From Streptomyces canus (GTDB lineage: Bacteria; Actinomycetota; Actinomycetes; Streptomycetales; Streptomycetaceae): DNA of 64,000 bases. A model generated the notes under the pieces. It made no database searches. It had not been told where the DNA came from and was given only the letters and a program-made list of their open reading frames with translations. The translations under genes and the position numbers were made by a program. The DNA lies in assembly GCF_030816965.1 (NCBI RefSeq), contig NZ_JAUSYQ010000002.1:7926001-7990000 (forward strand). The letters are read 5' to 3'. This document shows positions 57,512 to 64,000 of this stretch, in pieces. Every line of letters starts with the position of its first letter. Position 1 is the stretch's first letter.

Positions 57512-58389
57512 TCACGCCACCGCGTTCAGCAAGTCGGCCAGCACGTCGGGCCGTTCCAGGGCGATGAAGTGGCCGGCCTTCGGCACCTGCGTGAAGTCGG
57601 CGGTCGCCAGGAGCTGCTTGTTGGCCTCCCGGTCCGAGAGCCGGGACCAGTCCTTCTCCCCGTAGACGAAGTGCACGGGGGCCTTGACCTCGGGATAGCG
57701 CGAGCGGGCCGCGATGAGGCTGGGCAGGGCCTGGTACACGGCCCGCGCCACGCTCGGGTAGCCGGGGCGGCCGCCGACCTGGAGGAGTTCGTCCACGTAG
57801 TCGCCCCGCAGTGCGCTCTTGTCGCCGAGGCCGCCCTGCAGGATCGCGCGGAGGGCGGGCCTGGGCTCCACCCCGGCGATCACCGGGCCCACTCCGGGTG
57901 CGAGGACACCGCTGACCACCACGCGGGCGAGGAGACTGGAGCGGGCGATCCCGCCGCGGAAGTCGTAGGTGTTGACCGCTACGACGCGCCGGACACGCTC
58001 CGGCAGATCGGCCGCGGTGCTCAGGGCGAGCACAGCCCCCATGGACTCCCCGACCAACGTGACGTCCTGGTGGAGGTCGAGTTGGGTGAGGAGCCGCTCG
58101 ACGCCCGCGCGCATGGCCGGCTCGTCGTACGACGCCCCGGGCACGATCTCGGAGTAGCCCATCCCCGGCAGGTCGAGGGCGTACACGGTGTACTGGTCGG
58201 AGATCAGCGGGATGAGGTGGCGGAAGTGCTCGGCCTGGGTGCGCACGGTGTGCAGCAGGACCAGGGGGCACCGCGGCCCGCCTTGAGGTAGCGCAGCGTT
58301 CCCTCGCGGCTGTGTCCTGCGCGTGGGGTGATGGTGTGGCTGGTGGTCCCAGGGATGTGGATCGTGGGACGCGGTTCCTGGCCGGGCAT
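57512..58389 (-). pseudogene. Alpha/beta hydrolase, frameshifted near the N-terminus
   Basis: Two frames together make one 292-residue hydrolase. The first, from ATG 58389, reads MPGQEPRPTIHIPGTT to LRYLKAGRGAP. The second continues LVLLHTVRTQAEHFRHLIPL. The join needs one more base in the C run at 58264-58268. The second part carries the nucleophile elbow LVGESMGAVLA, the acid in YGEKDWS and the His in KAGHFIAL. Soluble esterase, epoxide-hydrolase or haloperoxidase-like fold; substrate unknown. It lies 19 bases downstream of the SDR gene in one operon. Confidence 0.8.
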
Positions 58390-58408
58390 CTGCCTGTGTC
58401 TCCTGGCC

Positions 58409-59110
58409 CTACTTGGCCAGCTGGGCGTACAGCCCGGCCAGGTCTCCGGCCAGGCCCGCCTTGACCTGCCGCGTGAGGTCGTCGCCGAGGACTTCGTACG
58501 CGCCCGTCTCGATGCCGTCGAGGGCGAGTGCCGCGATGTCGCGCGGGTCGGACTTGGGCGCGTCGACGCCGGCCGCCAGGTCCGTGTCCACGTATCCCAT
58601 GTGCAGTCCGGTGACGGAGATGCCGCGCTGCTGAAGCTCCAGGCGCAGGGAGTTGGTCTGCGACCACAGGGCGGCCTTGGAGGCGCTGTAGGAGTTGCCG
58701 AGGGCCAGCCAGGAGAGCACGGAGTGCACGTTGAGGATGTGGCCGCCGCCGTTGTGCTCGATGACCGGCACGAAGGCTCGGGCGAGAAGCAGCGGGCCGT
58801 AGAAGTTGGTCTCGAACTCCCGGCGTACGTCGTCGACCGGTGAGTCGAGGAAGGAGGCGCCGACCGCGGCACCGGCGTTGTTGATCAGTACGGTGACGTC
58901 GTCGGCCTGTGCGGCGGCCGCCGCCACGGACGCCGGGTCGGTGACCTCCAGCGTCACCGGGACCGCGTCGGGATGCGTCACGGTGCGCGGGTCGCGGGCC
59001 GTGGCGTAGACCTTGGCGGCACCGCGCACGTACAGCTCTTCCACCAGCGCCTTGCCGATGCCCCGGCTGCCGCCGGTGACGAAGACGTTTGCGCCCTTCA
59101 AAGCGGTCAT
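58409..59110 (-). CDS. SDR-family oxidoreductase
   Basis: 233 residues from ATG 59110 (GGAGGCAG upstream). Classical short-chain dehydrogenase: VFVTGGSRGIGKAL cofactor loop, NNAG motif, and catalytic Ser and YSASK in HSVLSWLALGNSYSASKAAL. It would reduce or oxidise a carbonyl/alcohol with NAD(P). First gene of a two-gene unit with the hydrolase, behind a pair of AACCGATCGGTT operators. TetR-type repression is expected. Confidence 0.9.
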   Translation of the reverse strand: MTALKGANVFVTGGSRGIGKALVEELYVRGAAKVYATARDPRTVTHPDAVPVTLEVTDPASVAAAAAQADDVTVLINNAGAAVGASFLDSPVDDVRREFETNFYGPLLLARAFVPVIEHNGGGHILNVHSVLSWLALGNSYSASKAALWSQTNSLRLELQQRGISVTGLHMGYVDTDLAAGVDAPKSDPRDIAALALDGIETGAYEVLGDDLTRQVKAGLAGDLAGLYAQLAK

Positions 59111-59132
59111 GACTGCCTCCACAAACATAGGG

Positions 59133-59169
59133 AACCGATCGGTTTCCATCACAGTAAACCGATCGGTTT
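59133..59169 (-). promoter_or_regulatory. Paired TetR-type operators upstream of the SDR gene
   Basis: AACCGATCGGTT (59133-59144) and AAACCGATCGGTTT (59156-59169) are perfect palindromes with centres 24 bases apart, 23-59 bases before the SDR start. The same type of pair occurs at 60342-60378. Typical of TetR-family repressor binding; the repressor gene is not in the window. Confidence 0.8.
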
Positions 59170-59181
59170 CCCAGCGCAAGC

Positions 59182-59990
59182 TCATCGAAGGAACCCGTTG
59201 CGTGGGGCCGCCTTCAGAGTGTCGTTCCGTATCCGTGCATCCCCGTCGGCGCCGGAGAGGGTGCCCGCCAGGCTCTCGACGTACATGGTGATGCGGTCGC
59301 CTCGCGGCGTGGACGTCGAGCCGGGCGCTCCGTCGATGTGCTGGATCTGCGGGCCCATGGGTACGGCCGTCTTCAGGTCGCGGATCGTGACACCGGCCGC
59401 GGAGAACGTGAATACCCGCTTGGTCCGGCGGCCGTGTCCACGCTCACGACACCACCGAAGACGAGGTCGCCAGTTCGAGGCGGCTTCCCTTCATGTTCCA
59501 CGACTCGGCGGCGAATCGCCCTGCGCTCCTGTCCTCGGGGGCCGCGAGATCGCTGATGGCGCAGGGGTGGCCGGTTTCCCGGGGTGACTGGGGGGCTGTG
59601 GGCGGGGTGATGAGCCGGTGGTCCGTTGGCCGGGGGGGGGATACGTGGGCAGCGACCGGTAGCAGGTCCTGGGGTTTGCGTGGCCGTTGGCGTCGGAGCG
59701 GCCGAGCTCGGCGAGGGACCCGCGTCGGGTGCCGGGCTCCGCTGATCCGGTTGCCGCGGAAGAGGGGGCCGAGAAGGGCCGCAAGGCCGGTGGAGGAAGA
59801 GGTCGCGCTCGGAGTGGCGGAGTGCGTGCTTGGCGATGCGGTCGGAGCCGGGGCGAGGTCCGTCTCATCTCGGCGTGGCTCTCGCGGCGTCCGTTGTGGC
59901 GGTGCAGGGGGCGCCGCTGCTCGAACTTCGGTACGGGAGTGCTCCACGACGATCCGGCGGCAGGGTCGGCGGCACCTGGTCTGGCGGGCC
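59182..59990 (-). pseudogene. Exported protein remnant
   Basis: Pieces in different frames match a family of Streptomyces exported proteins of unknown function. They include a Ser/Thr/Pro linker (PTASPSTHSATPSATSS), SWNMKGSRLELATSS, then KRVFTFSAAGVTIRDLK and GAPGSTSTPRGDRITMYVES near the end (stop at 59182). A frame change near 59450 separates the second and third pieces, and no signal peptide remains. Identification is from memory of the family pattern. Confidence 0.55.
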
Positions 59991-60019
59991 AATGCCCAGA
60001 GTGGCGACCGTTCTTCGGG

Positions 60020-60320
60020 TCGATCCCCGAAGTGCCACCAGTACGTCCGTGAGGGCCGCGAACACCATGCCGACGCCGAACAACTGGATGGTCAGCACAC
60101 CGCTCATCCCGATCGCCGCGAGCGGCACGCACATCAGCACCGCGGCGCTCATGGCCAGGCGGCCGATGGGCCCGAGCACGGTCGCCACGGCTTCGGTGCT
60201 GTCGCCCAGCTGGTCGTACTGCTCCCGCATCCGGGACACCAGGAACACCTCGCCGTCCATGGAGAGTCCGAAGATCGGGGCGAACAGCGTGATCGGCACG
60301 TTGGGCTCGATGTTGCCCAT
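60020..60320 (-). pseudogene. MMPL transporter, C-terminal remnant
   Basis: The frame opens MGNIEPNVPITLFAPIFGLS and contains SMDGEVFLVSRMREQYDQLG, STEAVATVLGPIGRLAMSAA and GMSGVLTIQLFGVGMVFAAL. This is the last membrane bundle of MMPL/RND lipid or drug exporters (family usually over 700 residues). The remainder is deleted, and the remnant sits directly beside the 60342-60378 operators, so the original gene was probably controlled by them. Confidence 0.75.
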
Positions 60321-60341
60321 CGGATCAGGGCTTGCATGTGA

Positions 60342-60378
60342 AAACCGATCAGTTTACTGTGTTGAAACTGATCGGTTT
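60342..60378. promoter_or_regulatory. Second pair of TetR-type operators
   Basis: AAACCGATCAGTTT (60342-60355) and AAACTGATCGGTTT (60365-60378), centres 23 bases apart, lie between the MMPL remnant and the iron-sulfur protein gene. Each site has one full AAACCGATC-type arm and mirrors the other. The same motif is present upstream of the SDR gene. Confidence 0.8.
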
Positions 60379-60424
60379 CTCGTCGTAGGCGGGCGAGTTC
60401 CGGGCCCGAGCACTAGGAGCACGG

Positions 60425-61549
60425 ATGACTGCCGCGCGCGACGCCGAGGGACAACTGCCGAGTCCCAGGCTTCCGGCGAAGCTGGCCGCCCACCCGTCGG
60501 TACAGGCCGTACTCGCTCGACGCAGAGCCGGTGACGCGGTGCGCCCACCGGAGGTGATCGACGCGGCCTGGCTGCGCGAACTGTGCCTGGCGGCCGGCGC
60601 GGACGACGCGGCCGCGGTGAGCCTGGACCACCCCGACCTGGCCGGCGAGCGCGAGTACGCGCGGTCCGCGCTGCCCGGCACCCGCACCCTGATCGCGATG
60701 GCGGTCCGGATGAACCGCGACAACTGCCGCTCCCCGGCCCGCAGCGTGGCCAACCAGGAGTTCCACCAGACCGACGAACAGGCCAACCATGCCGCGCGCA
60801 GCGTCACCCAGGCGCTCCAGGACGCCGGCTACCGCGCACTCAATCCATCGGTCGGCTTCCCCCAGGAGATGGACCGCTTCCCCCGTGAGCGGATCTGGGT
60901 GGTGGCGCACAAGACGGTCGCGGTGGCCGCCGGGCTCGGCGTGATGGGTCTGCACCGCAACGTCATCCACCCGAAGTTCGGCAGCTTCGTCCTGCTGGTC
61001 ACCGTGCTGGTGGACGCGGAGGTGAGCGAGTACGGGCAGGCGCTGGACTACAACCCCTGTATCGACTGCAAGTTGTGCGCCGCCGCCTGCCCGGTCGGCG
61101 CCATCGCCAAGGACGGGGCCTTCGACGCGCTGGCCTGCACCACCCACAACTACCGCGAGTTCATGAGCGGGTTCACCGACTGGGCGCAGACCGTGGCCGA
61201 CAGCGAGGACGCCGCCGACTACCGCTCCAGGGTCAGCGATTCGGAGAGCGCCTCCATGTGGCAGAGCCTGAGCTCGCCCCCCGGCTACAAGTCCGGCTAC
61301 TGCCTTGCCGTGTGCCCCGCCGGCGAGGACGTCCTGGGCCCCTACCTGGACGACCGCAAGACGTTCATGGACACCGTGCTGCGACCGCTCCAGGACAAGA
61401 AGGAAACCCTGTACGTCCTGCCGGGCTCTCACGCGCAGGAGTACGCCCAACGCCGTTTCCCCCACAAGCCCGTCAAGGAAGTCACCGGTGGCTGGCAGCC
61501 CCCGGCGAAGCGCTCCGCGTCAACCGAGCGAGAGCAACGTACGTCATGA
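60425..61549 (+). CDS. QueG-like 4Fe-4S protein
   Basis: 374 residues. The ferredoxin module CIDCKLCAAACPVGAI and the second Cys group CLAVCPAGED would carry two [4Fe-4S] clusters, as in epoxyqueuosine reductase and reductive dehalogenases. The N-terminal cobalamin-binding-type domain is recognisable (GLGVMGLHRNVIHPKFGSFV). It is probably not the housekeeping QueG: it sits behind TetR-type operators beside an exporter remnant, and no other queuosine genes are near. A detoxifying reductase is plausible. Its stop overlaps the next start (ATGA). Confidence 0.75.
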   Translation: MTAARDAEGQLPSPRLPAKLAAHPSVQAVLARRRAGDAVRPPEVIDAAWLRELCLAAGADDAAAVSLDHPDLAGEREYARSALPGTRTLIAMAVRMNRDNCRSPARSVANQEFHQTDEQANHAARSVTQALQDAGYRALNPSVGFPQEMDRFPRERIWVVAHKTVAVAAGLGVMGLHRNVIHPKFGSFVLLVTVLVDAEVSEYGQALDYNPCIDCKLCAAACPVGAIAKDGAFDALACTTHNYREFMSGFTDWAQTVADSEDAADYRSRVSDSESASMWQSLSSPPGYKSGYCLAVCPAGEDVLGPYLDDRKTFMDTVLRPLQDKKETLYVLPGSHAQEYAQRRFPHKPVKEVTGGWQPPAKRSASTEREQRTS

Positions 61550-61713
61550 GTGGCATTCCCCCCTTCCGCGTCCTGCGCGCCAAACCTCTGTGGATCGCCA
61601 ACGGCGTCGTCACGGGCGTACTCGCGCTCCTGCTCGCCGTGTTCTACGTCGGCGCCGACATCGATCCTGTCGATCACAGCACTGGCACACGGAGCTCGTT
61701 GCGGAGATCGTGA
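61546..61713 (+). pseudogene. YhgE/ABC-2-type membrane protein, N-terminal fragment
   Basis: The ATG at 61546 overlaps the previous stop. The frame reads PPFRVLRAKPLWIANGVVTG then a membrane helix and YVGADIDPVDHSTG. That resembles the start of YhgE/Pip-like membrane proteins (normally over 400 residues), but the homology stops after about 45 residues and the frame ends at 61713. It was probably an efflux-linked gene of the same operon, cut by the rearrangement that brought in glycosidase debris. Confidence 0.6.
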
Positions 61714-61985
61714 CCCCATCCTCGTCACCTACGTGAACGGCGCGAGCGTCTCGCACAACGAGGTGTACAACCTGCCCTACTCCGGCATAACCATCGGCTA
61801 CGGCTGGGGCACCAAGGACATCGGCGACCGACAACTGGACGAACAACAGTTCCGCGAACATCACCAACACCAACGGCCGCGGTGACGTGGTCAGCGGCAC
61901 CGTCGTCGTCAGTGACGGCAACTGGCCGTCAGCTGCCGAGACGGTCATGAACAACTCCGGTATCCAGCCCCGGTACCGTCCGCTG
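61711..61985 (+). pseudogene. Beta-helix glycosidase fragment, plus-strand piece
   Basis: Frame pieces VTYVNGASVSHNEVYNLPYS then GITIGYGWGTKDIGD, and in another frame ITNTNGRGDVVSGTVVVSDG then NWPSAAETVMNNSGIQPRYR. These are typical rungs and end of secreted right-handed beta-helix proteins of Streptomyces. There is no start, and the frame changes near 61840. Confidence 0.6.
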
Positions 61986-62780
61986 ACCACCGCCTCAGGG
62001 TCAGGGCGCCGGTGTTGTTGGTCGCGCTGCTGTTCTCATGGCCCCAACTGCCGGTGTTGCGGAAGACGTTGTCGTAGCCGAACGTGTTGTTGGCCCACGA
62101 GGGCTGGGCCATCGTGGGAGCGGTTGACCGCGGCGCGGGCCCTGGTGGCCAGGGTGCCGTCGACGTACAGCTGGCGTGTGTCGAAGCCAGTGCCGACGTC
62201 AGCCTTCCAGATGTTCTTGGCCGAGTCCTGCACGGTCCAACCGGTGGCCTTCTGCGCCCCGGTGATGACGGGATGGGCGCCCAGCGCGGCAACCAGACCG
62301 GTGCCTTGACGGTGGCAGCGGTGGACGTGAGCTGGTCGAGGTAGCCGTCGGCGTTGCGGTCCCGCTGGAAGCCGACGCCGTTGTCCGGGGTCACCACCAC
62401 AGCCGCGTATCCGGCGGAGGAGCCGTCGTCCGTGAGGTCGTTGCGCAGGACGACGCCGGCCTTGGCCCAGCCGTTGGTGTTGTCCAGCTTGTCGACCCGG
62501 GCGGTCACCGACGTACCGTCGACAGCTGCCCCGTCGCGGAAGACGGTGCCGTACTCGTCTTCGTGCTGTCCGCCGGCACCCCAGATGTCCTTGCCGGCGT
62601 CGGTGATCGTGAAGTGCCCACCGCCGGCAGCCAGGACTACGTCAACCGGGGCCTGTCTGGCCGGTGTTGGCGGGGGCGGAGGAGTGGGCGCTGTAGGGGG
62701 AGCCGACGGGGGGCTGTTGAGATAGCGCAGCGAGCTGTTCGTGAAGGTGTAGCCGCCGGTGGTCGCGGTCAGGTCGCGAG
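61986..62780 (-). pseudogene. Secreted beta-helix glycosidase, scrambled minus-strand pieces
   Basis: Reading right to left, the pieces are GGYTFTNSSLRYLN, a Pro-rich linker and a DUF1349-like binding domain (GGHFTITDAGKDIWGAGGQH; VTARVDKLDNTNGWAKAGVV; GYAAVVVTPDNGVGFQRD). Then in other frames come DSAKNIWKADVGTGFDTRQL with YVDGTLATRARAAVNRS, and MAQPSWANNTFGYDNVFRNT. In a normal protein of this type the GGYTFTN piece follows AAVNRS, so the order is disturbed as well as the frame. Confidence 0.55.
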
Positions 62781-63268
62781 CCGCAGGGCTCCTCGCCGGC
62801 AGGCCGGACTCACCCGGTGTGGCGGCCCATACAGGGCTGAGGTTGCCGGTCGAGCGCGGGCCGGAAAGCGGGCGTCGGTAGCGCTGGCCTGGCCTGTTCC
62901 GGTGACCGCGGACGTATGGCGGCTCCGTCCGCACCGATTTGGACCGTGGCGGGCAAGAGGTGCTTGCTGCGGGTGACGAGCGCACCCGTGCGCTGTGGAT
63001 GATCTTCCAGCCGCTGTCCGACGGTCCGGCCGTGGCCGGCCTCCTGGCGCCGGTCACATGGCGCGCGGGCACCGTCGGTGGTGACAATGAACCAGGCACC
63101 GGCGGGCCGCAACGCTCCAGGCCGCTGGGCGGCCTACACCGCATCGCGATGGTACTGGGATTCCGCCCTTCGCCCGGTTGCTGACCTCCTTCCTACCTAC
63201 CGGTTTCCTGGCTCCTGTCCTGGTCGGCATCGCCGGCAGCTTGGAGATCCGGTTCCGAGCGGACGTGA
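62781..63268. other. About 490 bases without a recognisable gene
   Basis: Open frames are short and none resembles a family. This is likely more debris of the rearranged glycosidase region. Confidence 0.4.
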
Positions 63269-63946
63269 TCAGTCGATGTCCGGGTCATCGGATGTTTCGA
63301 GGAGGCGGGTTGCGAGGTCGTCGGCCCACTCCACGGCCCACGTGCGGAGAGCGGCGATGGTGGCATCGTCGAGACCGTAGGCCGTGAAGGCTTCGTCGTC
63401 GGTCCACTCGGCGCCTGTGAGGTTCGCCTGCAGATCCTCGCCCTAGAAGCGGCCGCGGGCCTGGCGGCGGCCGAACTCTTCGAGCTCGGCATTGGTCCAG
63501 CGGCGGGAGGCTGCGAACACGTCGATCAGATCGCGGGGCGCTCCGCGGTCGGCGAGGGCGCGGACCTTGGTCCCGATCACGTCCTCCTCCGCGAGGACGG
63601 GCCCGTACGGGCTCTGGGCGACCGGCCGCCAGAAGATCTCCTTGAGGATGTCGACTTCGCATTCCTGCCCGGTGGCCGGGTCGGTCACGGTGAAGCGGGC
63701 GGACAGCGGGGCGGTCTCCAGCGCGTGAACCTTCCAGCCGCGGGCTTCCAGGCCGGCGCGGAGCGTGGCGGCGATGTCGGCCATGGGCGCCGGGTTCTCG
63801 GTGGCGACGTCGAGGTCCTGGCTGGGGCGGTTCACGAGGCGGTGTGCCCGCACGGCGTATCCACCGGTGAGAACCAGTGGATACGGGGAACCGAGCGCGA
63901 TCACATCCGCCAGGAGCCGAGTGTGCAGCTCCGGCATGTCCGTCAC
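63269..63946 (-). pseudogene. AbiEii-type nucleotidyltransferase with in-frame TAG
   Basis: From GTG 63946 the frame encodes a nucleotidyltransferase: LVLTGGYAVRAHRLVNRPSQ with DLDVATE (the GG and DxD catalytic motifs) and EVDILKEIFWRPVAQSPYGP. A TAG at 63443-63445 follows ARGRF, but the same frame continues sensibly with GEDLQANLTGAEWTDDEAFT up to TGA at 63269. So a 225-codon gene is interrupted once. AbiEii toxins work with AbiEi antitoxins in phage defence; the gene upstream, coupled by a GTGA overlap, runs off the window. Confidence 0.75.
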
Positions 63947-63999
63947 GCGGCTGCCCGGGTGCGGGAGGCGAGCTGGGGGAAGGCGTCTTCCCATACGGC
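63943..63999 (-). CDS. C-terminus of an upstream gene, cut by the window edge
   Basis: The frame AVWEDAFPQLASRTRAAA ends in TGA at 63943-63945, which overlaps the GTG start of the AbiEii-type gene (GTGA). The overlap is the pattern of a coupled two-gene operon. By context it could be the AbiEi-type partner, but 18 residues are too few to decide. Confidence 0.45.
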   Translation of the reverse strand, partial: AVWEDAFPQLASRTRAAA

Positions 64000-64000
64000 G

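Noticed and set aside
60425..61549. Housekeeping queuosine biosynthesis gene queG
   Set aside because: Context is a TetR-type regulon with exporter remnants and no other queuosine genes; only fold-level similarity is claimed.
62939..63184. Possible transposase fragment
   Set aside because: The frame has no DDE or other transposase motif and no terminal inverted repeats were seen.

Overview
The window looks like a piece of a Streptomyces chromosome. GC content is very high with strong third-position GC bias. GTG and TTG starts with GGAGG-type ribosome sites are frequent. The gene content is typical of the genus: PucR, GntR/FCD, many GAF, STAS and ANTAR signalling proteins, DUF2637, DUF3040, a rifampin monooxygenase, and a methylmalonyl-CoA mutase operon. 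No rRNA, tRNA, CRISPR array, intact transposase or prophage was seen. All identifications are from reading the sequence and family memory; no search was run.

Layout. 0-3 kb: alkylation repair pair (Ada/AlkA-type fusion and an O6-alkylguanine methyltransferase), a PPOX-type oxidoreductase and a DUF456 membrane protein. 3-11 kb: a PP2C-like protein with a huge repetitive N-terminus, a decayed pyruvate oxidase gene, a VOC protein, a membrane-anchored HTH protein with 117-bp tandem repeats, and two small exported proteins. 11.6-16.9 kb: an anti-sigma-type ATPase, a DUF2637 protein, an FhuF-like [2Fe-2S] protein behind an iron box, a GntR regulator, a repeat-rich spacer and a TPR protein. 17-25.6 kb: a purine catabolism locus in which PucR is divergent from three xanthine dehydrogenase subunits, an NCS2 purine permease and the XdhC maturation factor. 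25.6-29.8 kb: a LanC-like protein, an SRPBCC protein, a P450, a degenerate HAD protein and DUF3040.

29.9-34.5 kb: a run of metal-flavoured exported or membrane proteins (DUF305, DUF6153, YcnI-like, a His-rich membrane protein), a PEP-mutase-like enzyme, a lipoprotein and a TatA-like protein. 34.8-37.1 kb: two CNNM/CorC-type membrane proteins. 37.2-38.8 kb: rox with a rifamycin-associated-element-like palindrome. 39-42.2 kb: an NCS1 permease with a zinc-finger-like tail, a winged-helix regulator and a STAS-ANTAR protein. 42.9-47.9 kb: mutA-mutB-meaB operon. 48.3-51.9 kb: accessory respiratory genes (cytochrome b, ctaF, ctaD). 52.2-56.2 kb: two GAF-ANTAR proteins and a GAF-PAS-SpoIIE phosphatase, probably a stress-signalling group.

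56.5-64 kb is strikingly decayed. It holds ANTAR, LuxR, CocE, MMPL, YhgE and beta-helix glycosidase remnants, a frameshifted hydrolase and an AbiEii-type gene with an in-frame stop. Two matching pairs of AAACCGATCRGTTT operators control an SDR-hydrolase pair and an iron-sulfur protein, which suggests one TetR-type regulon cut up by deletions. I found no clear-cut new defence or biosynthetic system. The best leads are that regulon, the zinc-tailed permease, the rox control element and the stand-alone cytochrome b/oxidase group.
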